Notes: a model not told the origin generated them from the letters alone. DNA of 64,000 nucleotides from JASHVB01 sp035523995 (GCA_035523995.1 DATKPQ010000116.1:1-64000), one strand, 5' to 3'. Shown: positions 33,713 through 42,886, counted from the stretch's first letter. Made by a program: numbers and translations.

Positions 33713-34726
33713 TCAGCCCTCCAGCAGCACGTCGGAATAGAGTTCGGCAGGATCGGGCTCGGGACTTTCCTGCGCGAAGGCGGCGGCGTCCTGGATAATC
33801 TGACGCACCTCGTCCTCGATTTTTTTCAGCTCGTCCGCTGGCTCGCCCATCGCTTCCAGCCTATGGCGGGCGCTTTCGATGCTGTCGTGATGCTCGCGCA
33901 TCTCCTGCACTTCTTCGCGCGTTCGGTAGCGTGCGGGATCGGACATCGAGTGGCCGCGATAGCGATAGGTTTTCATCTCCAGCAGATAGGGGCCGTTGCC
34001 GGCGCGGCAATGTGCCAGTGCCTCGCGTCCCGCATCGCGCACCGCCAGCACGTCCATGCCGTCCACCTGGCTGCCCGGAATGCCCCAGGGCGCGCCGTTC
34101 TTGGAAAGGTCCTTCGATGCGGATGCGCGGTCGATCGAGGTGCCCATTCCGTAGCGGTTGTTCTCGATCACATATACGACCGGCAGTTTCATCAGCGCGG
34201 CGAGGTTGAAGCTTTCATAGACCTGGCCCTGGTTGGACGCGCCTTCGCCGAAATATGTGACACTGACACGGTCGCTGCCGCGATACCAATGGCTGAAGCC
34301 GAGGCCGGTGCCCAGGCTTACCTGCGCGCCAACGATACCGTGTCCACCAAAGAAATTCTTCTCCTTGCTGAACATGTGCATCGAGCCGCCCTTGCCGTGG
34401 GAATAGCCGTCGCGGCGGCCGGTGAGTTCCGACATGACGCCCTTCGCGTCCATGCCGGTGGCGAGCATGTGGCCGTGGTCGCGGTAGGAGGTGATGACGG
34501 TGTCGCCTTGTTCCAGCGCCATCTGCATGCCGACCACCACGGCTTCCTGGCCGATATACAGGTGACAGAAGCCGCCGATCAGGCCCATGCCGTAAAGTTG
34601 GCCGGCACGTTCCTCGAAGCGGCGGATCAGCAGCATGGCGCGGAAGGCGTGAAGCAGGTCAGCGCGGTCCTCGGACGAGCTGTCCTGCTTGCCGCGCTTG
34701 GTCTGTTGCTGTGCCGCCCGCGCCAT
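33713..34726 (-). CDS. pdhA: Pyruvate dehydrogenase E1 alpha
   Basis: The 337-residue E1-alpha has the thiamine-diphosphate motif YFGEGASNQGQVYESFNLAA then a run ending ENNRYGMGTS. The first motif residue pair is GEG instead of the usual GDG, a conservative change. The phosphorylation-loop-like YRYRGHSMSDPARYRTREEV is also present. It decarboxylates pyruvate together with PdhB. It is first in the pdh operon, divergent from gatB across about 200 bp. Confidence 0.95.
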   Translation of the reverse strand: MARAAQQQTKRGKQDSSSEDRADLLHAFRAMLLIRRFEERAGQLYGMGLIGGFCHLYIGQEAVVVGMQMALEQGDTVITSYRDHGHMLATGMDAKGVMSELTGRRDGYSHGKGGSMHMFSKEKNFFGGHGIVGAQVSLGTGLGFSHWYRGSDRVSVTYFGEGASNQGQVYESFNLAALMKLPVVYVIENNRYGMGTSIDRASASKDLSKNGAPWGIPGSQVDGMDVLAVRDAGREALAHCRAGNGPYLLEMKTYRYRGHSMSDPARYRTREEVQEMREHHDSIESARHRLEAMGEPADELKKIEDEVRQIIQDAAAFAQESPEPDPAELYSDVLLEG

Positions 34727-34925
34727 TGCTCGCTCCTCTTCCCCGGGGGGATATGGCCGTCATGTTGGGGGGCAGACGTAGCGGGGGGAGGGGGCCGGGA
34801 CAAGGATCGCGGGGGCGGGCGGCGGATTGTGCCGTGCGCAGAAATATCGCGGGCGGCATGGTTTGTTGCCATCACAGGACGTCGCGGATAAACCACGCTT
34901 GGCCGACCATTGCCCGAGGCAGGAT

Positions 34926-36377
34926 ATGAGCTACACCATCGAAGGCAGCACCGGTTCCTGGGAAGTTGTCGTGGGCCTGGAAGTCCACGCCCAGGTGATC
35001 AGCCGCGCCAAACTGTTCTCCGGCGCCGCCACCGATTTCGGCGCCGAGCCGAACACGCAGGTCAGTTTTGTCGACGCCGCGTTCCCCGGCATGCTGCCGG
35101 TGATCAACCGCGAGTGCGTCGCGCAGGCGGTGCGCACGGGCCTGGGGTTGAACGCGCATATCCACATGGTGAGCCGCTTCGATCGCAAGAACTATTTCTA
35201 TGCCGATCTGCCGGCTGGTTATCAGATCAGCCAGTACCAGCATCCCATCGTCGGCACCGGCGAGGTCGAGGTGGAACTTGCCGATGGTACCACCAAGGCA
35301 ATCGGCGTGACCCGTCTGCATCTTGAGCAAGATGCAGGGAAGTCGCTGCATGATCAGCATCCCACCAAGTCGTATATCGATTTGAACCGCGCCGGCGTCG
35401 CGCTGATGGAGATCGTGTCGGAACCCGATATCCGTTCGCCGGAGGAGGCGGGGGCGTATCTGCGCAAGCTGCGGACCATCCTGCGGTACCTGGGAACCTG
35501 CGACGGCAATATGGAGGAGGGTTCGATGCGGGCCGACGTCAACGTGTCGGTGCGCAGGCATGGCGAACCATACCGCACGCGCTGCGAGGTGAAGAATGTC
35601 AACTCGGTGCGCTTCGTGATGCAGGCGATCGAGACGGAGGCGAAGCGGCAGGTCGAGGTCTGGGAATCCGGCGGCACCGTGGAGCAGGAGACGCGATTGT
35701 TCGATCCGGGGCGGGGCGAGACGCGGAGTATGCGGTCGAAAGAGGATGCGCACGACTATCGGTATTTCCCCGATCCGGATTTGCTGCCTCTGGTGTTGGA
35801 GGAGAATTGGGTTGCGGCGTTGAAGGCGGCGCTACCGGAGCTGCCGGATGCCAAGCGGGCGCGATTTATGCGGGAGTACGGCCTGCCGGCGTACGATGCG
35901 GCGGTACTGGTGGCGGAGCGCGCGACTGCGGACTTCTTCGAGACCGTCGCGCGTGGACGCGATGCGAAGACGGCGGCGAACTGGATCATGGGCGATCTGT
36001 TTGCGGCTTTGAATCGCACGGGAAGTTCGATCGAAACGTCGCCGGTGACGGCCGGTGGATTGGGGAGGCTGCTGGATCTCATCGCGGACAACACGATCAA
36101 TGGCCGCATCGCCAAGACCGTGTTCGAGGTGATGGTGGAGACGGGCAAGGACCCGGCGGCGATTATCGACGAGAAGGGGTTGCGTCAGGTCACCGATTCC
36201 AGCGCGATCGATGAGGCCATTGCCAAGGTGCTGGCGGCGAATGCGGACAAGGTTGCGGAGTACAAATCCGGCAAGGATAAGCTGTTCGGGTTCTTCGTCG
36301 GCCAGGTGATGCGTGGGATGGGCGGCAAGGGAAACCCGGCGCTGGTGAATGAGGCGCTGAAGCGCGCGCTGACGTAG
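34926..36377 (+). CDS. gatB: Aspartyl/glutamyl-tRNA amidotransferase subunit B
   Basis: The 483-residue protein is the kinase/tRNA-binding subunit of GatCAB, which converts Glu-tRNA(Gln) or Asp-tRNA(Asn) to the amidated form. It shows VVVGLEVHAQVISRAKLFSG, DLPAGYQISQYQHPI and MEEGSMRADVNVSVR. The YqeY-like tail ends VGQVMRGMGGKGNPALVNEA. The ATG at 34926 follows GGCAGGA and fits the family; the frame upstream overlaps the pdh promoter region. gatA and gatC are not adjacent. Confidence 0.96.
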   Translation: MSYTIEGSTGSWEVVVGLEVHAQVISRAKLFSGAATDFGAEPNTQVSFVDAAFPGMLPVINRECVAQAVRTGLGLNAHIHMVSRFDRKNYFYADLPAGYQISQYQHPIVGTGEVEVELADGTTKAIGVTRLHLEQDAGKSLHDQHPTKSYIDLNRAGVALMEIVSEPDIRSPEEAGAYLRKLRTILRYLGTCDGNMEEGSMRADVNVSVRRHGEPYRTRCEVKNVNSVRFVMQAIETEAKRQVEVWESGGTVEQETRLFDPGRGETRSMRSKEDAHDYRYFPDPDLLPLVLEENWVAALKAALPELPDAKRARFMREYGLPAYDAAVLVAERATADFFETVARGRDAKTAANWIMGDLFAALNRTGSSIETSPVTAGGLGRLLDLIADNTINGRIAKTVFEVMVETGKDPAAIIDEKGLRQVTDSSAIDEAIAKVLAANADKVAEYKSGKDKLFGFFVGQVMRGMGGKGNPALVNEALKRALT

Positions 36378-36447
36378 AAGGGATATGTTGCTCTTGGAGA
36401 CTGTACCGCATGGTGTCATGCGGAGCCGTGCCAGGGTTGACGGTTGT

Positions 36448-36549
36448 GCCATCAGCAATCTCTACAAAGACGATATCCTCTTGTGGTCGGCGCAGCAGGC
36501 TGAGCTGCTGGGACGCCGCGCGAAACCGGATCGATATCTTGCGTACCGG
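36448..36549 (+). pseudogene. DUF29 N-terminal remnant truncated by a repeat
   Basis: About 34 codons read ISNLYKDDILLWSAQQAELL then GRRAKPDRY, which matches the start of DUF29 proteins (LYEEDFYAWAEEQAELLR pattern). The usual start codon is missing (the frame continues upstream without homology). The C-terminal two thirds are replaced by a repeat copy beginning at 36550. The original promoter and function are lost. Confidence 0.6.
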
Positions 36550-36631
36550 CGTTGCGAGGAGCGGAGCGAAGAAGCAAGCCCGATCCTCCCGATGACCGGG
36601 GTTGCTTTAGCCCTGCGGGCCTCGCAATGAC
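36550..36631. repeat. Palindromic repeat, full copy, degenerate
   Basis: The left arm GCGTTGCGAGGAGCGGAGCG (outer bases degraded) and a right arm ending GCGGGCCTCGCAATGAC. It cuts the DUF29 remnant. Confidence 0.8.
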
Positions 36632-36769
36632 ATGGTAAGGCATCTATGCCGCGTTTATTCCCTCCGTCCACGACACAAATCGCAATTATATGCCGGGGCG
36701 CCGATCTTCCAGCCCGCCACGATAAGCGGCCAATCCAGCCGCAGATCACAGCGGCGGGAGTCGTCTTTC

Positions 36770-37243
36770 ATGCCAGCACAGTCCCGGGCGGGCGGCCAGT
36801 CGCGCCGTCTGCCCCCACAAACCGAGCCTCCGGAACCCAAGGCCGCCCTGCTCGAGAACCTCGCGGGCATCGAGGATGAGGACAACATCCTCGTGATCGG
36901 GCAGGACGGCCCCGACCTGATGTGCGCGCTGATGCGAGCAGGCGCGGCACAAGTCACCCATCTTCGCTCGCTGGGGCGCCCTGAAGCGGATAGTGCCAGC
37001 CTGGCGATCGTGCCGCAGGTTCCCTCGATCGATTGGCTATCGAAGGCGCTGCCCTCGATCCGCCGCGCGCTGCATGCCAACGGACGCCTGGTGTTGTCGT
37101 TCGCGGCGCAGCCGATCACCAAGAACCTGCTGCGGCGTGTGCTGGCGGTGCATGGTTTCACCGCAGTCCGTACGCGCCGGGCGAGGACGGGCCAGATTCT
37201 CACGGCAGAACTCCCGGCGTTCGGCATGCGCCGTTACGCCTGA
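36770..37243 (+). CDS. Uncharacterised protein, possibly methyltransferase-like
   Basis: The 157-residue protein begins with a Pro/Gln-rich tail of about 30 residues. A segment follows that looks like part of a Rossmann methyltransferase sheet: NILVIGQDGPDLMCALMRAG, then LAIVPQVPSIDWLSKALPSI and NGRLVLSFAA. A complete SAM-binding glycine motif is not evident, so catalytic function is doubtful. The ATG at 36770 is the best start; the frame further upstream reads through the repeat. It ends 14 bp before dapA and is probably co-transcribed with it. Confidence 0.65.
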   Translation: MPAQSRAGGQSRRLPPQTEPPEPKAALLENLAGIEDEDNILVIGQDGPDLMCALMRAGAAQVTHLRSLGRPEADSASLAIVPQVPSIDWLSKALPSIRRALHANGRLVLSFAAQPITKNLLRRVLAVHGFTAVRTRRARTGQILTAELPAFGMRRYA

Positions 37244-37257
37244 AAGGACTCTTTATA

Positions 37258-38190
37258 GTGCGCAACTCGATTTCCGGCGTCGGCGGGTCACTGACCGCGC
37301 TGGCGACGCCGTTCCACGATTCGCGCGTGGACTGGGATGCGTTCGGCCGCATGGCCGAGCGTCAGATCGAGCGCGGGACCGCCGCGCTGATCGTGTGCGG
37401 CAGCACCGGCGAGGCTGCCTCGCTGATGCAATGCGAATACGCGCGCGCCGTGCATTTCGTGGCGCAGACCGCCAGGGGCCGCGTGCCGGTGATCGCCGGC
37501 GCCACCGCGATGTGCACGTCCACCGCGATGGCGCTCGCGACCGAGGCCGCCGAGGCGGGAGCGGATGCATTGCTCTGCGCCGTGCCACCTTATGTGAAGC
37601 CGACGCAGGACAGCATCTTTGCGCATGTCCGCGCGATTACGCAGGCTGCCGATGTTCCCGTCGTGCTCTATGACGTTCCGTCGCGCGCCGGCACGCCGAT
37701 CAGCGACGATACCGTGGCGCGGCTGCATGATGCGGGGCTGATCGTCGGGGTGAAGGATGCTACCGGCGATGTGACGCGGCCACCTCGGCTGCGTGAGCGT
37801 TGTGGCGATGCGTTCATGCAGTGGAGCGGTGACGATGCGACCGCTCCGGCGTATCGCGCGATGGGCGGGATGGGATGCATCTCCGTTACGTCCAATGTCG
37901 CGCCGGCGCTGTGCGCGCTGCTGCACCAGGCGTGGGATAACGGCGATCTTTCCCGCTTTGCCGCGTTGCGCGATCTGCTGCATCCGCTGCATGCGGCATT
38001 GTTCCTGGAGAGCAATCCCATTCCGTTGAAGGCGGCGCTGGCGAATCTTGGGCTGGGCAGCAACGAGGTGCGGTTGCCGCTGACTCGCGCGCTGCTGGCA
38101 ACGCAGGAAAAACTGCTGGCGGTGATGGCGCCGGTGATGCAAGCGGAGGAGCTTGCCGCCCGGCGATCCGCTTTGGCGTTGGCAAGTTAG
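37258..38190 (+). CDS. dapA: 4-hydroxy-tetrahydrodipicolinate synthase family protein (DapA)
   Basis: The 310-residue class I aldolase-fold enzyme has GGSLTALATPFHDSRVDWDA at the start, the CGSTGEAASL pyruvate-binding loop, YDVPSRAGTP with the catalytic Tyr, and the Schiff-base Lys in VGVKDATGDVTR. It condenses pyruvate with aspartate semialdehyde in lysine/DAP synthesis. Non-DapA members of the family exist, so the precise substrate is probable, not certain. The GTG at 37258 has AAAGGA about 9 bases before it; the longer open frame lies inside the preceding gene. Confidence 0.85.
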   Translation: MRNSISGVGGSLTALATPFHDSRVDWDAFGRMAERQIERGTAALIVCGSTGEAASLMQCEYARAVHFVAQTARGRVPVIAGATAMCTSTAMALATEAAEAGADALLCAVPPYVKPTQDSIFAHVRAITQAADVPVVLYDVPSRAGTPISDDTVARLHDAGLIVGVKDATGDVTRPPRLRERCGDAFMQWSGDDATAPAYRAMGGMGCISVTSNVAPALCALLHQAWDNGDLSRFAALRDLLHPLHAALFLESNPIPLKAALANLGLGSNEVRLPLTRALLATQEKLLAVMAPVMQAEELAARRSALALAS

Positions 38191-38340
38191 AGCAAACCTC
38201 GATGAGGTTGACGCGATTGGCGGCACTAGACTTCGCGTGCTGAGTTCTGCTGCAATGCTCCTGCGTACGTCACTCTGATGGCTTGCTCCGTGCATGTCCT
38301 CCGTTTTTTCTCCGTGTTGAAATGATATTGCAACCAAACT

Positions 38341-39051
38341 ATGCCTTCTGATCCGGACCGCGTCGCATTGGTTACCGGCGGTGCCCGCGGTATCGGTGCC
38401 GCCATCGCTGCCCGTCTCGCACGTGACGGCTACCGCACGATCGTTGCGGATGTTGGTCTGGCCGTTGCTCCGACCCATGGCCGCGCGATCGTTTGCGACG
38501 TTGCCGACGAAGCTGCGGTCGCCGCCTTGCTCCAGGATGTACGCACAGCCGAAGGCCGGCTCGACGCTCTGATCTGCAATGCCGGCATCATGATCCGCAA
38601 GCCGATCGCGGCCCTGTCGGTTTCCGAATGGTCGCGCGTGCTATCCATCAACCTGACCAGCACCTTCCTTCTCGTGCGCGCCGCGGAGCCGCTGTTGCGT
38701 GCAGCGAAGGGCGCGGTGGTTACGATCGCCTCGACCCGCGCGTGCATGTCCGAACCTGATACCGAGGCGTATGCGGCATCGAAAGGCGGCCTCGTAGCGC
38801 TGACGCATGCGCTGGCGATCAGTCTGGGGCCCGATGTGCGCGTGAACTGCATCAGCCCCGGCTGGATCTTCACCAAAGGCGATGCACCTCGGGCGCAAGA
38901 CCACGCGTTCCATCCCGCAGGTCGCGTCGGCACGGCCGAGGACGTGGCGACGTTGACGGCATTCCTGCTCGGCCCTGACGCCGGTTTCATCACCGGCGCC
39001 GAGTTCGTTATCGATGGCGGTGTGACGCGGAAGATGATCTATCCTGAATAA
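38341..39051 (+). CDS. Short-chain dehydrogenase/reductase
   Basis: The 236-residue SDR has the NAD(P) motif VTGGARGIGAAIAARLARDG, the ICNAGIM segment, the catalytic Tyr-Lys in AYAASKGG with Ser in the preceding IASTRA strand, and a family tail GAEFVIDGGVTRKM. The substrate is unknown. It follows dapA by 150 bp with no recognisable ribosome-binding site before the ATG at 38341. That gap is AT-richer than its surroundings (ending TTGAAATGATATTGCAACC) and may hold its own promoter. Confidence 0.9.
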   Translation: MPSDPDRVALVTGGARGIGAAIAARLARDGYRTIVADVGLAVAPTHGRAIVCDVADEAAVAALLQDVRTAEGRLDALICNAGIMIRKPIAALSVSEWSRVLSINLTSTFLLVRAAEPLLRAAKGAVVTIASTRACMSEPDTEAYAASKGGLVALTHALAISLGPDVRVNCISPGWIFTKGDAPRAQDHAFHPAGRVGTAEDVATLTAFLLGPDAGFITGAEFVIDGGVTRKMIYPE

Positions 39052-39080
39052 GCTTTTCCGAACTGACCTGCCGATGTGCG

Positions 39081-39944
39081 TCAACCCGATCGCCGCATCG
39101 GCAAAGGCTCCGCGTTGCCCGGCTGCGACGCCACGGCCGGTGCCTCGAGCGCCTCATGAACAGCCTGGATGATTTCGCTTTTCACTGCGGCCGCAGCGCC
39201 GCCGCCATCCAGCGGCGCGAACGTCACGATGTATTCCAGCGCATTGTCGATGGCATTGCGATCCAGCAGCACGCCGGGCGCCGGGTTCTCCAGCACCCTG
39301 GGATTGGCTTTCACGATTGCTTCGATTTGCGCACGCGCCGTGGCGGGATCAGCCTCCGGCAAACGGAACCGCACCTGCGCCGTCGCGGCCGCTTGCGGAA
39401 AGATGCTGAAGTTCCGCACCTGCTGGCCCCAGACGCTGCCGTTGGGGATGATTACCTGCACGTTGTCGCTGGTGACGATCTCGGTCCAGAACAAAGACAA
39501 CTCTCGGACGGTGCCGTCGGCGCCACCGATCTGGACGTGCTGGCCGATGCGGAACGGCCGGAAGATCAACAGCATCACGCCCGCCGCGAGATGTGACAGC
39601 GTTCCCTGCAACGCGAGCCCGATCGCCAGGCCGGCCGCACCGATCACAGTGACCAGGCTCGCCGTTTGGATGCCGAACTGCGACAGGACGGCAAGCACCG
39701 TAATGGTGAGGACAAAATAGCGAACGACGTTGCCGAAGAAACCTCGCAACATCGTGTCCAGGTGCGGCATCTTGCTCAGCGACCGCACCACCAGCGCCTG
39801 CATTCGGCCGGCCACCCAGAACCCGGCGATCAGGATCAGAATGGCAGCAACAACGTGCATCGCATTGCTGACGAGCAATGGCAGCAGCAGACGCAGATCG
39901 GTCACGAGATGTTGGGCATCCTGGTCCAGCATAGCCCCATTCAA
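39081..39944 (-). CDS. Small-conductance mechanosensitive channel (MscS family)
   Basis: The 287-residue protein has three N-terminal helices. TM3 is GAAGLAIGLALQGTLSHLAA, the glycine/alanine-packed pore helix of MscS. The beta domain follows with RPFRIGQHVQIGGADGTV and VIIPNGSVWGQQVRNFS. Length equals E. coli MscS (286). It should gate under membrane tension to release solutes on hypo-osmotic shock. It lies 71 bp downstream of the amidohydrolase gene on the same strand and converges with the SDR gene. Confidence 0.93.
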   Translation of the reverse strand: MNGAMLDQDAQHLVTDLRLLLPLLVSNAMHVVAAILILIAGFWVAGRMQALVVRSLSKMPHLDTMLRGFFGNVVRYFVLTITVLAVLSQFGIQTASLVTVIGAAGLAIGLALQGTLSHLAAGVMLLIFRPFRIGQHVQIGGADGTVRELSLFWTEIVTSDNVQVIIPNGSVWGQQVRNFSIFPQAAATAQVRFRLPEADPATARAQIEAIVKANPRVLENPAPGVLLDRNAIDNALEYIVTFAPLDGGGAAAAVKSEIIQAVHEALEAPAVASQPGNAEPLPMRRSG

Positions 39945-40015
39945 CGCATCGCGCGCGCGATGGTTCCGGTTACGATGGCAATTGAATCACCGGCGCGTGA
40001 CCGCAGCCGTGCGGT

Positions 40016-40861
40016 TCAGCTCCTCGCCGGCGACCACCGATAGATACGCTGCAAGGTCCCGCCCATCAGCGCGGTGCGGTCGCTTTCGGACAGGCGATCG
40101 ATGATGCGGAACGCATCGACTCCCTGCGCGTAGGTCAGCAGCGCAGTCGCCCGCGTCCAGTCGGTGCCCCACATGCAACGGCCCATACCGAACGCGTCGA
40201 ACACGCGCGCCAACGGATCCCAGATGTCGGCATAAGGGAACGGCTGGTGCGACAGCGTGCAGGCACCGCTGACCTTCACCACGATATTGTCGTGCTTTGC
40301 GAGTGCCAGCAGTTTGGGCAGGGCGGCCCAGGGTTCGGCTGGGGGTGGCGGAGCAGGGGGCTGGGGCAGGCCCAGATGGTCGATCACCACCTGCGTGTTC
40401 GGGTTGCGGGCGGCGAGGCCAGCGGCTTGCTCCAGGCGGCCGGTGGCCATCAGGTTCACCGGCAGGCCGTGACGCGCCGCGGTGGCCAGGACGATGTTCA
40501 GGCCGGGGTCGGCCGAGTCAGTCGAGATACCCTCGCGGTTCAGCATGATGCGGACACCGACCGTGCCGTTGGTCGCGGCCCAATCGGTGACGATGTCGCC
40601 CACCGCGGGATTGCTCGGATCGACCGGCTTGATCAGGCCAAAGCGGCCGGGGTGTTTTGCGTAGACCTCGAGGGCATAGCTGGCATCGTAACGATACATT
40701 GCATAGGGCGACACCAGCAACGCGCCGTCCACGCCCACTTCATCCATCGCGGCGACCATTTGGTCCCCGGTCACTTCGGGCGGACCCTGTAATGTGCTGG
40801 CCCAGGGGCGGCCGGAATGATCGCGTTCGTAGCAGTGGACCTGCACATCGATGACCGGCAT
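40016..40861 (-). CDS. Amidohydrolase-2 family metal-dependent hydrolase
   Basis: The 281-residue protein has a PF04909-type TIM barrel. It starts MPVIDVQVHCYERDH, a variant of the D-x-H-x-H metal motif that retains only one of the two His residues. VVIDHLGLPQPP and MWGTDWTRA with the late Asp follow. It resembles lactone hydrolases or decarboxylases of aromatic breakdown; the substrate is unknown. It is 22 bp after a GNAT gene in a five-gene minus-strand run. Confidence 0.85.
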   Translation of the reverse strand: MPVIDVQVHCYERDHSGRPWASTLQGPPEVTGDQMVAAMDEVGVDGALLVSPYAMYRYDASYALEVYAKHPGRFGLIKPVDPSNPAVGDIVTDWAATNGTVGVRIMLNREGISTDSADPGLNIVLATAARHGLPVNLMATGRLEQAAGLAARNPNTQVVIDHLGLPQPPAPPPPAEPWAALPKLLALAKHDNIVVKVSGACTLSHQPFPYADIWDPLARVFDAFGMGRCMWGTDWTRATALLTYAQGVDAFRIIDRLSESDRTALMGGTLQRIYRWSPARS

Positions 40862-40883
40862 GGCGCTCCTCCGTATCTGCTTT

Positions 40884-41468
40884 TCAGGATTCCTGTGGGC
40901 TGGCCGCGAGCAAGCGCTCGATTGGGTCCCAGACGACGGCGGTCTGGATCACGTCGCGGCCGGCGAAGCGGATCAGTGCTTCGGCGGTCGGCCTGCCGCC
41001 GAGATGTTCATAGAACCAGCGGCTGGGATTTTCGCGCAGCACCCACAGGAACACCGACCGGCAACCGGCTTCGGCGAGATGCGTCGCAGCGGACCGCATC
41101 AGGCGGCGGCCGACGCCGCGGTCACGCCAGTCGTCGAGGACGTAAAGTGTCTCGATCTCGCCTTCGCCCAGGCGGCGGCCAAAGTCCCCGCTGATGCGCG
41201 AGCGTCCGGCGCTGGCGAAACCCACAATGCGCGGGCGGTTCGCTGTACCGGGGCTGACGGGTGGCGCGTCGGCTCCCGAGGCAACGGCGACGAACACGCC
41301 GGTGGGGCTGCGGATGGCCGCATCGTAGTAAGCGGCCTGGCGGGTGACCGAGAGATTGGCGAGATAGGTGTCCGGCAGGATGCCAGGATAGGCGCTGCGC
41401 CAGGCCGCGACGTGCACGGCGCCGATCGCGAAGGCATCGGCGGCGCGCGCGCGGCGGATGCTGATCAT
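40884..41468 (-). CDS. GNAT-family N-acetyltransferase
   Basis: The 194-residue protein opens ISIRRARAADAFAIGAVHVA, a typical GNAT start. The acetyl-CoA site reads IETLYVLDDWRDRGVGRRLM (R-G-V-G-R), and LWVLRENPSRWFYEHLGGRP closes the fold. It may acetylate a small amine or the ribosome, but no target is evident. Its ATG overlaps the rsmB stop (ATGA), so it is translated with rsmB. Confidence 0.9.
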   Translation of the reverse strand: MISIRRARAADAFAIGAVHVAAWRSAYPGILPDTYLANLSVTRQAAYYDAAIRSPTGVFVAVASGADAPPVSPGTANRPRIVGFASAGRSRISGDFGRRLGEGEIETLYVLDDWRDRGVGRRLMRSAATHLAEAGCRSVFLWVLRENPSRWFYEHLGGRPTAEALIRFAGRDVIQTAVVWDPIERLLAASPQES

Positions 41469-42886
41469 ACGGTCCGTTCCAGTACGGCGGCGAAGAACCC
41501 GTCGGTGCCGTGGCGCGCCGGGGTCAGGGACAGGAAGTCACCCTTGCAGGGCGGCGGTGCTTGCAGAGGCCACGCGCGCGCCAGCGGCATCAGGGAAAAG
41601 CCGGAATGGCGGGCGAGAAAGCGTGTCACCTGGGCCTCGTTCTCTGCATCCAGCAGTGAGCAAGTAGCGTAGACCAAACGGCCTTGCGTGCGAACCAGGG
41701 GGGCGGCAGCGTCAAGGATCGCGGCCTGGCGGTCGAGCAATTCAGCCAGGTCGGCGTCGGACAGGCGTTGCCGTGCGTCAGGGTTGCGGCGCCAGGTGCC
41801 GGTGCCGGTGCAGGGCGCATCGACCAGCACGCGGTCGAAGGCGCCGGCGCGGCGCTTGGCCCATTTGTCGCCCGGTTGGAGCAAATGGCGCTCGACGTTG
41901 CTGACGCCGGCACGGCGCAGGCGTCGAGCGGCGTTGTCGAGGCGGGCGGCGGCGGTGTCGCACGCGAGCAAGTGGCCGCGGTTCTGCATGGCGGCGGCGA
42001 GCGCCAGGGTCTTGCCACCGGCGCCGGCACAGTAGTCGCACACTCGCTGACCGGGGCGGGCGTCGGTCAGGGCTGCGACGAGTTGGCTGCCCTCATCCTG
42101 GATCTCTACCAGGCCGGATTGGAAGGCGACGCCAGCGGTGATCTGGCGGCGGCCATCGAGCCGCAGGCCCCAGGGGGACAGCGGGGTGGGTGTGGGGTGC
42201 AGGTCCTCAGTGGCAAGAGCAGCCTGGGCCGCAGCCAGGGTGGTTTTCAACAGGTTGACGCGAAGATCGAGCGGGGCGGGTTGCAGCAGCGCCTCGAGTT
42301 CGGCGGACGTGGCCGGGCCGAAGCGGGCCGCGAGGAGGGGATATAGCCAATCGGGGATTTCCAGCCTTACCGCCTCGGGCATGGCAGGGTGGTCGATCGT
42401 GTGACCTTGCAACGGGCGCAGGATTGCTTGCTCCGCTGCGTCGAGCGGGGCGGGAGCGAACCGTCCGCCGGAGAACAGCGGGGTGATGGCAGGCAGGGGT
42501 GTGCCGCCGAGCAATAGGGAGGCGGCGATCAGCTGGCGGGGGGGCGGAGGGAGGGAGGTGGATGCCCCCTCCTCTTGTGGGAGGGGGGTGGGAGGAGGGG
42601 GACGCGCGACCTCGTTAACTGCCCGCTTGAACCCCTCCTCCCATGCCCTTAGGGAAGTGGGAGCCCTTATGACGGCCGCTCCACTCCTCACCAACCACCA
42701 GCCGAGCCGCCGATAATGCCGCAGCGCGTACCAGACATGCTCTGACACCGCGCGCCGGTCGCTGCTGCCGATGAAACGGCGGGCGCGGAGCCAGTCGTTC
42801 GCAACTGAATCGGCCGGGCGGGCGCGGTCCGCTTCGATTGCGGTCAGCAGGTCGATCGCGGCGGCGGTCCGGGCAGCCGGGGTCAC
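41465..42886 (-). CDS. rsmB: 16S rRNA m5C967 methyltransferase RsmB/NOL1/Sun family
   Basis: The 473-residue protein has an N-terminal NusB-like RNA-binding domain (about residues 1-120) and a C-terminal SAM methyltransferase. Motif I is VCDYCAGAGGKTLALAAAM, the PC motif DAPCTGTGTWRRNPDARQRL, and the TC catalytic cysteine YATCSLLDAENE. It methylates a cytosine in 16S rRNA. The GTG at 42886 overlaps the haloacid-dehalogenase stop (GTGA). Residues 75-116, Pro-rich, are encoded by palindromic intergenic-type repeats. Confidence 0.92.
   Translation of the reverse strand: MTPAARTAAAIDLLTAIEADRARPADSVANDWLRARRFIGSSDRRAVSEHVWYALRHYRRLGWWLVRSGAAVIRAPTSLRAWEEGFKRAVNEVARPPPPTPLPQEEGASTSLPPPPRQLIAASLLLGGTPLPAITPLFSGGRFAPAPLDAAEQAILRPLQGHTIDHPAMPEAVRLEIPDWLYPLLAARFGPATSAELEALLQPAPLDLRVNLLKTTLAAAQAALATEDLHPTPTPLSPWGLRLDGRRQITAGVAFQSGLVEIQDEGSQLVAALTDARPGQRVCDYCAGAGGKTLALAAAMQNRGHLLACDTAAARLDNAARRLRRAGVSNVERHLLQPGDKWAKRRAGAFDRVLVDAPCTGTGTWRRNPDARQRLSDADLAELLDRQAAILDAAAPLVRTQGRLVYATCSLLDAENEAQVTRFLARHSGFSLMPLARAWPLQAPPPCKGDFLSLTPARHGTDGFFAAVLERTV
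42565..42663. repeat. Hairpin repeats within rsmB coding sequence
   Basis: CCCCCTCC (42565-42572) with GGAGGGGG (42580-42587), and CTCCCA (42638-42643) with TGGGAG (42658-42663). They resemble the GGGAGAGG/CTCTCCC intergenic hairpin at 7801 and give the RsmB linker its Pro-rich composition. Confidence 0.6.

Noticed and set aside
31886..34891. A 1001-codon open frame on the plus strand opposite the pyruvate dehydrogenase genes
   Set aside because: It mirrors pdhC, pdhB and pdhA, which are unmistakable; the antisense protein is low complexity with no domain.
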